Assembly: GCF_000504305.1 (NCBI RefSeq) | Contig: NZ_KI632512.1 | Coordinates: 1,251,750-1,315,749, forward strand | Length of the DNA: 64,000 nt | Origin: Nitratidesulfovibrio termitidis HI1 | GTDB lineage: Bacteria; Desulfobacterota; Desulfovibrionia; Desulfovibrionales; Desulfovibrionaceae | Reading direction: 5' to 3' | Shown here: one piece after another, positions 27,692 to 36,346 of the stretch | How the letters are laid out: every line of letters begins with the position of its first letter | How positions within the stretch are numbered: the stretch's first letter is position 1 | Notes under the pieces: generated by a model | What the model saw: only the letters and a program-made list of their open reading frames with translations | Databases searched by the model: none | What the model was told of the DNA's origin: nothing | Position numbers and translations under genes: made by a program

Positions 27692-29311
27692 ATGTCCATG
27701 TTCTGCAACCAGTGTGAACAGACCGCCAAGGGTACCGGCTGCACCACCATCGGCGTGTGCGGCAAGCAGCCCGAAGTTTCCGCCCTTCAGGATCTGACCG
27801 TCTACTCCCTGCGCGGCCTGGCCCTGGTGGCCCTGGAAGCGCGCAAGAAGGGCATCGTCGATCCCGCCATCGACCACTACGGGGCCAAGGCCCTGTTCAC
27901 CACCCTGACCAACGTCAACTTCGACCCGGCCCGCTTCCAGGCGTACATCAACGAGATCGTCAGGCACCGCCAGGCCCTGGCCGTCCGCGCCGGGGTCTCG
28001 TTCAGCACCGGCCCCGCCTCGTTCCAGCCCGCCGCCACCCTGGACGCCCTGGGCGCGCAGGCCGAAATCGCCGCTCTCACCGCCGACAAGAGCGATCCGG
28101 ACATCGTCTCGCTGAAGCAGACCCTGCTCTACGGCATGAAGGGCCTTGCCGCCTACGCCGACCACGCCGCCGTGCTGGGCCAGACCGACCCCGAAGTGTT
28201 CGCCTTCCTGTTCAAGGGCCTGGCCGCCGGGTACGACGGCGTGCAGCGCGATCTTGGCCAGTGGGTGGAACTTGCGCTGGAATGCGGCAAGACCAACCTG
28301 CGCGCCATGGAACTGCTGGACGCGGGCAACACCGGCACCTACGGCCACCCCGTGCCCACCCAGGTGCCGCTGGGCCACCGCAAGAACAAGTGCATCCTCG
28401 TTTCCGGCCACGACCTGCGCGACCTGCACGAACTCTTGAAGCAGACCGAAGGCAAGGGCATCGACATCTACACCCACGGTGAAATGCTGCCGACCCACGG
28501 GTATCCGGAACTGAAGAAGTACCCCCACTTCCACGGCCACTTCGGCACCGCCTGGCAGAACCAGCACAAGGAATTCCCGGCCTTCCCCGGCGCCATCCTG
28601 TTCACCACCAACTGCATCCAGAAGCCGCAGGATTCGTACAAGGACCGCGTGTTCACCACCGGCCTCGTGGGCTGGCCCGGCCTTGTGCACTGCGAGAACT
28701 ACGACTTCTCTGCCGTGATCAGAAAGGCGCTGGAAATGCCCGGCTTCACCGATGACGCGCCCGGCAAGAACGTGCTGGTGGGCTTTGGCCGCAACACCGT
28801 CATGAGCGTGGCCGGCCAGGTCATCGACGCGGTGAAGTCCGGCGCCATCCGCCACTTCTTTCTGGTGGGCGGCTGCGACGGCGCAAAGCCCGGCCGCAAC
28901 TACTACACCGAGTTCGTGGAAAAGACCCCCAAGGACACCGTGGTGCTCACGCTGGCCTGCGGCAAGTTCCGCTTCTTCGACAAGGAACTGGGCGACATCG
29001 GCGGCATTCCGCGCCTGCTGGACGTGGGCCAGTGCAACGACGCCTACTCGGCCATCCAGATCGCCGTGGCCCTTGCCGGCGCCTTCGACTGCGGCGTGAA
29101 CGACCTGCCCCTGTCGCTGGTGCTCTCGTGGTACGAGCAGAAGGCCGTGGTCATCCTGCTCACGCTGCTGGCCCTGGGTATCAAGGACATCCGCCTCGGA
29201 CCGTCACTGCCCGCGTTCATCACCCCCAACGTGCTGAACTTCCTGGTGCAGAACTACAACATCAAGCCCATCACCACTCCGGATGAAGACCTGAAGGCCA
29301 TTCTGGGGTAA
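27692..29311 (+). CDS. hcp: Hybrid cluster protein (class I), hydroxylamine/NO reductase
   Basis: A 539-residue cytosolic protein carrying a cubane and a hybrid Fe-S-O cluster. The N-terminal cluster motif is CNQCEQTAKGTGCTTIGVC, i.e. C-x2-C-x8-C-x5-C, the class I spacing of strict anaerobes. Hybrid-cluster residues appear in SGHDLRDLHELLK, TNCIQKP, LVGGCDGAKPGRNYY, LACGKFRF and DVGQCNDAYSAIQIA. It protects against nitric oxide and nitrosative stress. The start at 27692 is chosen for AAGGAG 6 bases upstream; an in-frame ATG at 27608 (28 codons earlier, weaker GGAGCG) is possible. The ferredoxin partner follows. Confidence 0.95.
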   Translation: MSMFCNQCEQTAKGTGCTTIGVCGKQPEVSALQDLTVYSLRGLALVALEARKKGIVDPAIDHYGAKALFTTLTNVNFDPARFQAYINEIVRHRQALAVRAGVSFSTGPASFQPAATLDALGAQAEIAALTADKSDPDIVSLKQTLLYGMKGLAAYADHAAVLGQTDPEVFAFLFKGLAAGYDGVQRDLGQWVELALECGKTNLRAMELLDAGNTGTYGHPVPTQVPLGHRKNKCILVSGHDLRDLHELLKQTEGKGIDIYTHGEMLPTHGYPELKKYPHFHGHFGTAWQNQHKEFPAFPGAILFTTNCIQKPQDSYKDRVFTTGLVGWPGLVHCENYDFSAVIRKALEMPGFTDDAPGKNVLVGFGRNTVMSVAGQVIDAVKSGAIRHFFLVGGCDGAKPGRNYYTEFVEKTPKDTVVLTLACGKFRFFDKELGDIGGIPRLLDVGQCNDAYSAIQIAVALAGAFDCGVNDLPLSLVLSWYEQKAVVILLTLLALGIKDIRLGPSLPAFITPNVLNFLVQNYNIKPITTPDEDLKAILG

Positions 29312-29440
29312 GACGACCACACGCGGAAACAACGGGAATCGGGGGCGGCACTGGCCGCCCCCCTCCCGCCCCCAGCGCGAATACGGATTGCAACACCACC
29401 GCTGACCGCCCCGCGAATCCATCAGCCACGCCGTCCTGCC

Positions 29441-29476
29441 TCACCGGCCTCACCGGCCTCACCGACATCACCGATA
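29441..29476. repeat. 9-bp tandem repeat after hcp
   Basis: Four copies of a 9-base unit (TCACCGGCC and variants) in the 223-base gap between hcp and the ferredoxin gene. Confidence 0.65.
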
Positions 29477-29534
29477 TGGCCCCCAACCGACACGGGGCCG
29501 CCCGCGCTCCAACCCGCAGGCAAGGATCACAGAC

Positions 29535-30386
29535 ATGAAGACCACCCGGAACATCCTGGAAATCGACGAGGAACGCTGCGACGGCTGCGGCGCCTGCGTG
29601 CTGGACTGCGCCGAAGGCGCCATCGCCATCGTGGACGGCAAGGCCAAGATCGTGTCCGACAGCTTTTGCGACGGCCTTGGCGCGTGCCTTGGCAGCTGTC
29701 CGCAGGGCGCGCTGCGCATCATCCAGCGCGATGCGGTGCCCTTCGACGAGGAAGCGGCCATGGAGCACGTGCGCACGCGCGACGGCGCGCAGCCCCGTAG
29801 CGGCGACCATCATTCCGCCCATGGCAGGCCCGACGGGCACGGCGTGCACGGCCACTACGGCCAGGCGCGCCAGGCCGGGCACGGGTCCGGGCACGGGTCC
29901 GGCCACGGCGGCGGCCACGGCGGCGGCCACGGCGGCTGTCCCGGCTCCATGATCCGCAGCTTCGCCAAGTCCGAGGGCCCCATGTTCGGGGTGGCGGAAG
30001 GCCCTGTTTCCGGCCCCGGCCACTGGCCGCTGAAGATCCGCCTGGTGCCGCCCACGGCCCCCTACCTGAAGGACGCCGACGTGCTGGTGGCGGCGGACTG
30101 CGCGGCGGCGGCATCGCCCCTGTTCCACAGCCACTTCGCCAAGGGCAAGGTGGTGCTCATCGGCTGCCCCAAGTTCGACGACACCGACGCCTACGCCCAG
30201 CGGCTGGCAGAAATACTGGCCACCAGCGGCATCCGGTCCATGACCGTGCTGCGCATGGAAGTGCCCTGCTGCCGAGGCCTTACCGCCGCGCTGGCCAAGG
30301 CCCGCGAATTGTCCGGCACCACCGTGCCGCTGAACGAAATGGTCATGACGTGCCAGGGCGCGCCAGCGCCCACACCGCTCGCTTGA
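29535..30386 (+). CDS. Hcp-associated ferredoxin-like protein with His/Gly-rich insert
   Basis: A 283-residue electron-transfer protein, probably the redox partner of Hcp. Residues 8-65 hold two 4Fe-4S sites: CDGCGACVLDC and, in a variant form, CDGLGACLGSC, where the second cysteine of the CxxC is replaced by Leu, so the second site may be a 3Fe or an altered cluster. Residues about 90-135 are a His/Gly repeat (HGSGHGSGHGGGHGGGHGG) likely to bind metal. The C-terminal half (about 160-275) has VLIGCPKFDD and VPCCRGL. Its last codons lie inside the first unit of a 28-bp tandem repeat, so the C-terminus (GAPAPTPLA) comes from the repeat. Confidence 0.85.
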   Translation: MKTTRNILEIDEERCDGCGACVLDCAEGAIAIVDGKAKIVSDSFCDGLGACLGSCPQGALRIIQRDAVPFDEEAAMEHVRTRDGAQPRSGDHHSAHGRPDGHGVHGHYGQARQAGHGSGHGSGHGGGHGGGHGGCPGSMIRSFAKSEGPMFGVAEGPVSGPGHWPLKIRLVPPTAPYLKDADVLVAADCAAAASPLFHSHFAKGKVVLIGCPKFDDTDAYAQRLAEILATSGIRSMTVLRMEVPCCRGLTAALAKARELSGTTVPLNEMVMTCQGAPAPTPLA

Positions 30387-30540
30387 CGCGCCAGCGCCCA
30401 CACCGCTCGCCTGACGCGCCAGCGCCCACACCGCTCGCCTGACGCGCCAGCGCCCACACCGCTCGCCTGACGCGCCAGCGCCTACTCCGCTCGCCTGACG
30501 CGCCAGCGCCCACACCGCTCGCCTGACGCGCCAGCGCCCC
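30360..30540. repeat. 28-bp tandem array overlapping the ferredoxin gene end
   Basis: Six full units of GCGCCAGCGCCCACACCGCT + CGCCTGAC start at 30360, 30388, 30416, 30444, 30472 and 30500, with a partial unit at 30528. Unit 1 has one T for C, which makes the TGA stop of the upstream gene; unit 5 has two changes. There are no spacers between units, so it is not a CRISPR array. Confidence 0.9.
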
Positions 30541-30599
30541 GGCGCCCCCCGGTTTTTCCGGTACGCCAGCCTGTTCCATAAGCCCGCCTCCACAACCAC

Positions 30600-30635
30600 A
30601 CGACGTACGGTCCGCCCGCGCGAACCGTACGTCGT
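30600..30635 (+). terminator. Terminator of the hcp operon
   Basis: A perfect 12-base stem (ACGACGTACGGT with ACCGTACGTCGT) and a 12-base loop, followed by TTCGCATTT. It lies downstream of the tandem array. Confidence 0.7.
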
Positions 30636-30769
30636 TTCGCATTTGGTAAACCCTGCCCACAAAAAGGGTGACGAAACGGTCCCGGCTTGCATACAGTAGG
30701 AATACGGGGAAACACTTGCGGCGCTTTCGGGGAAAAGAGCGCCGCCCAGGGCGTCATCGGGGGCGTTCC

Positions 30770-31930
30770 ATGAACGACTACGAACTGCGCAAATTCGTCG
30801 CGCCGGAATTCGTGTTCGGGTACGGCGCGGCCGGTCTGGCCGGGCGGCATGCCCGCAATCTTGGCGCATCACGTTGCCTCGTGGTGTCCGACCAGGGCGT
30901 GGCGGCTGCCGGGCACACCGAGGCGGTGGCCCGCACCCTGCGCGACGAAGGCATCGCCTGCGCGACCTTTCTGGGGGTTTCGGAAAACCCCCGCGATACC
31001 GAAGTGATGCAGGGCAGCGAGATGTTCCGCGCCGAAGGGTGCGACGCCATCGTTGCCGTGGGCGGCGGCAGTCCCATGGACTGCGCCAAGGGCATCGGCA
31101 TCGTGGTGGCCAACGGCGGGCACATCCTGAATTACGAAGGGGTGGACGCCATCCCCAAGCCCATGCCGCCGCTGGTCTGCGTGCCCACCACGGCGGGCAG
31201 TTCCGCCGACGTCTCGCAGTTCGCCATCATCCGCGACACCCCGCGCAAGCTGAAAATCGCCATCGTCAGCAAGGCCAACGTGCCTGACGTGGCCCTGGTG
31301 GACCCGCTGACCACCCTGACCAAGCCGCGCGGCCTCACCGCCGCCACCGGGCTCGACGCCCTGACCCACGCCGTGGAGGCCTACGCCTCCAATGCGCACT
31401 CCCCCGTCACCGACATGTTCGCCCTGGAGGCCATCCGGGGCATCGGAACGGCCCTGTTCGACGTGCTGGAGGACCTTGGCAACCGCGATGCCAGGGCACG
31501 CATGGCCCTTGGCAGCATGAACGCGGGGCTGGCCTTTTCCAACGCCATCCTGGGGGCGGTGCACGCCCTGTCGCACAGTCTGGGTGGTCTGCTGGACCTG
31601 CCCCACGGCGAATGCAACGCCCTGCTGCTGCCCTTCGTGGTGCGCCGCAACTACGTGGCCGCGCCGCAGCGCTACCGCCGCGTGGCCGATGCGCTGGGCG
31701 TGGCCGATGCCCTTGCCGCCCCGGACGACGCAGTGCGCGACGCCCTGTTCGTCCGCCTTGGCGAGATGCGCCGCAAGGCCGGGTTCGACAAGGGGCTTGC
31801 CCAGTACGGGGTCACCCGTGACCAGTTGGCGGAACTGGCGCGCCTGGCCCTGGAGGACCCCTGCCTTTCCACCAACCCGGTCCCGCTCGACGCGCGCGAA
31901 CTGGAAGAACTGTATGCCGAAGCGCTCTGA
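30770..31930 (+). CDS. Iron-containing alcohol dehydrogenase
   Basis: A 386-residue group III (iron-type) alcohol dehydrogenase. NAD-binding: VAVGGGSPMDCAKG at about residues 97-110 and VPTTAGSSADVSQFA. Metal ligands lie in LDALTHAVEAYAS (Asp, His) and ALSHSLGGLLDLPHGECNALLLP (His, His). It likely oxidises a primary alcohol or reduces an aldehyde with NAD(H). It follows the hcp-ferredoxin pair and its last 17 bases overlap the sensor kinase gene, so the two are coupled. The start at 30770 matches the family's N-terminus; a purine-rich GGGGGCG lies just upstream. Confidence 0.9.
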   Translation: MNDYELRKFVAPEFVFGYGAAGLAGRHARNLGASRCLVVSDQGVAAAGHTEAVARTLRDEGIACATFLGVSENPRDTEVMQGSEMFRAEGCDAIVAVGGGSPMDCAKGIGIVVANGGHILNYEGVDAIPKPMPPLVCVPTTAGSSADVSQFAIIRDTPRKLKIAIVSKANVPDVALVDPLTTLTKPRGLTAATGLDALTHAVEAYASNAHSPVTDMFALEAIRGIGTALFDVLEDLGNRDARARMALGSMNAGLAFSNAILGAVHALSHSLGGLLDLPHGECNALLLPFVVRRNYVAAPQRYRRVADALGVADALAAPDDAVRDALFVRLGEMRRKAGFDKGLAQYGVTRDQLAELARLALEDPCLSTNPVPLDARELEELYAEAL

Positions 31931-33719
31931 CGACCTGCGGGAAAAACTCATCGGGCTCGGGCAGGCCTCCACGCGCAAGAGCTACTACCCGGAACTGAAA
32001 GAACGGCTCCAGCAACTGGAGCTGTTCCGCGCCCTGCTGGAAAGCGCGGGCGACGGCGTGCTGCTGCTGGCCGCCCAGACCCTGGTGGTGCTGGACGCCA
32101 ACGGCGCTGCCTGCCGCTTCGCCGGACTGCCGTGGGAAGCCCTGACCGGTCGCCCGCTGGCGGTGGCGTTTCCCGAACTGGCCGGGTGGAAACCGCGCCT
32201 CGCGGGCAACGCCGAAGGCACGGCCCCGCAGGACGGCCCACGCTCCGGCGCCTGGCACATGGCCGACGCCGCACCACCGGCGGGCGGCGAAGAACGCCGC
32301 CTGATCCGCCAGCCCTCGCACGGGGCCGATCTGTGGCTGGAACTGGCCCTGAAGCGCCACGACATAGGCGGGGTGCCCTATGTCTCGTGCATTGCCCGCG
32401 ACGTGTCGGAACGGCTGCGCGCCGAAGCGGAACTGCGCGAGAGCGAACGCAAGTACCGCGCGCTGTTCGAGGCGGCCAACGACGCCATCTTCCTGATCCG
32501 GGACGGCCTGGTGCGCGACGCCAACCGCAGGGCCTGCGAACTGTTCGGCAGGCCCCTGGACCAGTTGACCTCCATGGCCCCGCGCGACCTTTCGCCACCC
32601 GAGCAGCCCCGCTCCGGAGAAACCCGCCTGATCGAGGGCGTCCGCCTGGCCAACGCCCTGGCCGGAGAACCGCAATTCTTCGAATGGACGCATCTGCGTG
32701 CGGACGGCACCCCCTTCGACTGCGAGATTTCCCTCAGTCGCTTCACCCTGCGGGGCGAACCGTGGCTCATCGCCATCATCCGCGACGTGACCGAGCAGAA
32801 AAAGCTGCGCGAAATCATGGTCCAGACGGAAAAGATGATGTCGGTGGGGGGTGTGGCCGCGGGCATGGCGCACGAAATCAACAACCCCCTCTCGGCCATC
32901 ACCCAGTCGGCGCAGAACCTGCAACGCCGCCTGACGCCCGGCGTGCCGGACAACGAGGCCGCCGCCCTGATGGCGGGCGTGGACCTGGAACGGGTGCAGC
33001 AGTACTTCGAGTTGCGCGGGCTGGTCAGGCTGGTGTCCAACATCCGCGAGGCCTGCGGCCGCGCGGCGGACATCGTGCGGCACATGCTGGATTTTGCGCG
33101 GCGCAGCGACGCCGAACGCGCCGAATGCGACCTTGCCGTGCTGCTGGACCGGGCCGTGGAACTGGCCGAGAACGATTACGACCTCAAGAAACGCCACGAT
33201 TTCCGCAACATCCATATCGTCCGCGACTACGCGCCCGGCACGCCCATGACGGAATGCGCCGCCACCGAGATCGAACAGGTGCTGTTCAACCTGCTGAAAA
33301 ACGCCTCGCAGGCCATTTCGCAAAAGATCTACCCGCAGGACGAGGCACCGCGCATCACCTTGCGCGTAGGCGCGCAGTGCCGCGCGCCGGGCCTGCCCGA
33401 TGGTATCGGCGGCACGGGCGGCGTTCGGGGGGCAGGGAGCTTCGGCGAAGCCGGGGCACCGGTCGGCGGGGCAGCCCGCACGGAATACGTGTGCGTACAG
33501 GTGGAAGACAACGGCCCGGGCATGGACGAGCGGACGCGGGGGCGGGTGTTCGAGCCGTTCTACACCACCAAGCCACCGGGCGAAGGCACGGGGCTGGGCC
33601 TTTCGGTGTCGTACTTCATCATCAGCCGCAACCACGGCGGGCACATCATGGTGGAATCGCAGCCGGGGCAGTGGTGTCGCTTCACGGTGCTGCTGCCTGC
33701 CGTGCACCACGACGCCTGA
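31914..33719 (+). CDS. PAS-domain sensor histidine kinase
   Basis: A 601-residue soluble kinase without a transmembrane segment. Two PAS domains lie at about 35-165 and 175-300 (ESERKYRALFEAANDAIFLI; IAIIRDVTEQKKL). The phosphoacceptor H320 is in AAGMAHEINNPLSAITQS. The ATPase domain has the N box EQVLFNLLKNASQAI, DNGPGMDERT and GEGTGLGLSV. A Gly-rich loop (GIGGTGGVRGAGSFGEAG) interrupts the ATPase domain near 490-510. The start at 31914 overlaps the dehydrogenase gene by 17 bases with GGAAG upstream. No response regulator is adjacent; a cytosolic redox or NO signal is plausible from the neighbourhood. Confidence 0.88.
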   Translation: MPKRSDDLREKLIGLGQASTRKSYYPELKERLQQLELFRALLESAGDGVLLLAAQTLVVLDANGAACRFAGLPWEALTGRPLAVAFPELAGWKPRLAGNAEGTAPQDGPRSGAWHMADAAPPAGGEERRLIRQPSHGADLWLELALKRHDIGGVPYVSCIARDVSERLRAEAELRESERKYRALFEAANDAIFLIRDGLVRDANRRACELFGRPLDQLTSMAPRDLSPPEQPRSGETRLIEGVRLANALAGEPQFFEWTHLRADGTPFDCEISLSRFTLRGEPWLIAIIRDVTEQKKLREIMVQTEKMMSVGGVAAGMAHEINNPLSAITQSAQNLQRRLTPGVPDNEAAALMAGVDLERVQQYFELRGLVRLVSNIREACGRAADIVRHMLDFARRSDAERAECDLAVLLDRAVELAENDYDLKKRHDFRNIHIVRDYAPGTPMTECAATEIEQVLFNLLKNASQAISQKIYPQDEAPRITLRVGAQCRAPGLPDGIGGTGGVRGAGSFGEAGAPVGGAARTEYVCVQVEDNGPGMDERTRGRVFEPFYTTKPPGEGTGLGLSVSYFIISRNHGGHIMVESQPGQWCRFTVLLPAVHHDA

Positions 33720-33866
33720 CCCCGCACCGCAGGCAGCGGTCCGTCCGGTGCAGAACCTCGCCCCAGTCGGGGCCGCCCTTTCGGCCCTTTCAGCCAGTCC
33801 TGCCCGATCAAGCAGGTCAGGCCAATCAAGCAAGCCTGGCCGGTCAGGCAGGCCAGTCGGGCCAGG

Positions 33867-34657
33867 TTAGTCGAGGCGCCCTGCCCGTTCTTCCCTGCCT
33901 GGCTCATCCTGCCGACCCGACGTTTTCGTGGGACCGGGCTTCACCATCCCGTGTATCCGGCATTCCTGCCCGTATTGGCCTGCCAGGTCGACGGGTACTG
34001 CGCATACGCTGCGATAGCCCGCCAACAGCAGAAACCCCGCCGTCTGCACCACCATTGCGGGCGGCCCCACCACGAAGGCTCCGTACGCCGCGAACTTCCA
34101 GATGAACACCGAGGACAGGGAATCCAGTCCTCCGGACGCCGCCGCCGCGCCACGGGCCACGGCAAACACGCCCGAAACCAGATTGCTGCCCGCGATCAAC
34201 AGGGCGGGCCATGGGCTGCCCGTGCGAAAGGCCCGCCAGGCCACGCGCAGCAGGTCGCCGTAGACCGGCAGCATGTGCACGCTGAACACCAGCACCCGCG
34301 CGGGCACGCTGAAGCGCACCCAGGTGAACCACGAGGAAAGGCAGGCCAGCGACACCAGCATCACGGCAAAGACGCGCCACGGCACCCGCAGCCCCAGAAA
34401 CTGCCGTAGCCCGGCAGCCAGCAGCACGCCGCCCGCCACGAGGCACAGGTTGGACCCCAGTATTGAAAGGGCGTAAGGCCACGAGCGCTGCATGATCGTC
34501 AGAAAGACGCCCAGTGACAGCACCCCGCCGCCCGCCGCCCAGGTGAGCATGCCGGGGTACCGGCGCATGCCCAGGGCAAAGATCAGAACGGCAAGGGCAC
34601 ACAGCCCAGCGCCACCATGAGCACCAGCGCCCAGGCATAGGCCTGCGGATGTGGCAT
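33867..34657 (-). pseudogene. Multi-pass membrane protein with an N-terminal frameshift
   Basis: From the best start, ATG at 34655-34657 with GGAGGG upstream, the frame codes MPHPQAYAWALVLMVALG and then reaches a stop after about 25 codons. The other frame picks up exactly there with LCALAVLIFALGMRRYPG and runs to 33867 through six or more hydrophobic helices (e.g. VLVFSVHMLPVYGDLL; LLIAGSNLVSGVFAVA). One extra base near 34600-34607 (a CC run cut to C) would make a single 260-residue protein. The function is unknown; it resembles the membrane part of sensory proteins but has no output domain. It could be a real mutation, a sequence error, or use of an internal start. Confidence 0.6.
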
Positions 34658-34760
34658 CGTTCCCTCCGGAACGAATTCGCCGCGCAGGGCGAAGAAAAAC
34701 GCCGGTCGTCCACTCCCCGCCAGGGCGGGGCGGCAACGGACGCGGACCGCGCGCCCCCGA

Positions 34761-35450
34761 TTACAGTGTCTCGTCTCCGTCAGCCAGGGCCTGCAGATAG
34801 TCGCGATCGACGATGGTCACCTCGCGCCCGTCCACGGAAACGGCCCCTCGTTCGGCCAGCTTTCCGAGGCAGCGCGAAAGCGTCTCGCGCGCGGTGCCCA
34901 GCATGCCCGCCAGCACCCCCTTGGCCATGTCCAGCCGGAAGGTGTCGGCATCGCCCTTCAGTTCGCTGGCGTGCAACAGATAGGCGGCAAGGCGTTGCGG
35001 GGTTTCGTGCAGGGTCAGGGACTCGACCTTGGTCGTGAACACGCGCAGCTTGCGCGACAGCGCGGCCAGCATGTTCATGGCCAGGGTGGGGTCGCGGGTG
35101 ATGCGGTCCACCAGCCCCTTGCGCGGCAGAAACAGCACGCGGGCGTTCTCCACGGCCATGGCGTGGGCGGGAAAGGTGCCGCCCTGGAACACCGCCACCT
35201 CGCCAAAGGTTTCGCCGGGGCCCATCACGTGCATCACGGCTTCGCGCCCGTCCGGCGCGGTCTTGAATATCTTCACGCGGCCCTCGGCCACCACGTAGAA
35301 GCCCTCTGCCGGAGAGGACTCGAAAAAGATCATCTGGCCCTTGTCCACGCGGCGGTCCACCACGATGCCCGCAAGCCCTTCCAGTTGGGTGTCGGAAAGC
35401 CCGTCGAAAAGGGGCAGGCGTTCGATGATGCGGCGGTTCTGCTGGGTCAC
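34761..35450 (-). CDS. hcpR: Crp/Fnr family regulator, probably HcpR
   Basis: A 229-residue regulator: N-terminal cyclic-nucleotide-like beta barrel (about 10-130, MIFFESSPAEGFYVVAEGRVKIF; GPGETFGEVAVFQGG), a dimer helix, and a C-terminal winged helix (about 155-225, GMLGTARETLSRCLGKLAERGAV). It lacks the Fnr-type N-terminal cysteine cluster. It sits in the hcp neighbourhood, and from memory the order hcp, Fe-S protein, alcohol dehydrogenase, sensor kinase, Crp-type regulator matches D. vulgaris, where the regulator is HcpR, an activator of hcp under nitrosative stress. The start is GTG at 35448-35450, with AGAGG upstream. Confidence 0.8.
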   Translation of the reverse strand: MTQQNRRIIERLPLFDGLSDTQLEGLAGIVVDRRVDKGQMIFFESSPAEGFYVVAEGRVKIFKTAPDGREAVMHVMGPGETFGEVAVFQGGTFPAHAMAVENARVLFLPRKGLVDRITRDPTLAMNMLAALSRKLRVFTTKVESLTLHETPQRLAAYLLHASELKGDADTFRLDMAKGVLAGMLGTARETLSRCLGKLAERGAVSVDGREVTIVDRDYLQALADGDETL

Positions 35451-35659
35451 TGGCGTACCTCTGGGTATGGCCGGGCAATGTGTGCCCTGTAGGCGCAGCA
35501 TAGGCCACCTCGCCCCTGCGGGCAAGGACGGGCGCCGCCACAGCCCGCAACCGTGCACGACGTGCTCACCCCCTCGCATCCCTGTTGCGACCGGGGGCGG
35601 GGTGCGGTAAGCGGTGAATGACCACGGGCGCCAGCGCCCCATCCACAGGAGAAGATTCC

Positions 35660-36184
35660 ATGAAATACGGCAGCAAGGTGGCGGCCCGCGTAGAGGAACT
35701 GCTGCGCGAGCAGTTGGAGGAACTGGGCGAAAACCCCGGCGCCATCGACGCCCACGATATCGCGGCGCACATGCGTTGCGAGATATGGTCCGACGACACC
35801 ATGATCTACATCTGGAAGGAAACCCCCATCCTGCGCGTGTCGTCCGAGCAGCACGACGACGGCAGCGTGACCTGGCGCATGTTCACCCGCGACGACGATG
35901 GCGACGGCTTTGCCGCCGACCCGGCGGGCAGCCTGACCCGCGACGACGGCCCGCTGCTGGACATGGACCTGGCCTACCGCCCCGCCGGGGGTGCGGATGA
36001 CCGCTTCGCCGACGACGATGACGATGACGACCTCGACGAAGACATCCTGTCCGCCCTGCTGGACGACGAGGATTCCGGCAACGACGACCTCGGCGACGAG
36101 GAAGATGAGGACGACGAGGACGACGGGGGGGACGGGGAAAATGGCGGCGACGAACGCCGCACCGGCGGTTATCCGGTGCAGTAG
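35660..36184 (+). CDS. Acidic-tailed hypothetical protein
   Basis: A 174-residue protein. Residues 1-70 look folded (ARVEELLREQLEELGENPG; DTMIYIWKETPILRVSSEQ); residues from about 110 to the end are extremely Asp/Glu-rich (DDDDDDDLDEDILSALLDDE) and surely disordered, giving a very low isoelectric point. No domain is recognised. The ATG at 35660 has CAGGAGAAG upstream. It is divergent from hcpR and convergent with the broken HD-GYP gene, sharing a terminator with the latter. The acidic tail could bind metal or a basic partner; this is only a guess. Confidence 0.6.
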   Translation: MKYGSKVAARVEELLREQLEELGENPGAIDAHDIAAHMRCEIWSDDTMIYIWKETPILRVSSEQHDDGSVTWRMFTRDDDGDGFAADPAGSLTRDDGPLLDMDLAYRPAGGADDRFADDDDDDDLDEDILSALLDDEDSGNDDLGDEEDEDDEDDGGDGENGGDERRTGGYPVQ

Positions 36185-36275
36185 CGCGCAGGCAGGAATG
36201 GCCGGAACCGACAGGAACCGACAGGAACCGGTCCGAATCTGTCGGAACAGAAAAAAGCCGGAAGCGAAAGCAAAT

Positions 36276-36309
36276 GCAAAGGGGGATGCCACATGGCGTC
36301 CCCCTTTGC
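36276..36309. terminator. Bidirectional terminator
   Basis: A perfect 15-base stem (GCAAAGGGGGATGCC with GGCGTCCCCCTTTGC, one wobble) and an ACAT loop, between convergent genes. Confidence 0.85.
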
Positions 36310-36346
36310 TTGCCGACTCGCGCCCCGAGTGCCGCAATGCCCGTCC

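Noticed and set aside
30360-30540. CRISPR array
   Set aside because: The 28-base units are directly adjacent with no unique spacers, and no cas genes are near.
31584-31913. Upstream extension of the sensor kinase gene
   Set aside because: This part is the dehydrogenase gene read in another frame; the ATG at 31914 has a ribosome-binding site and begins sensible sequence.
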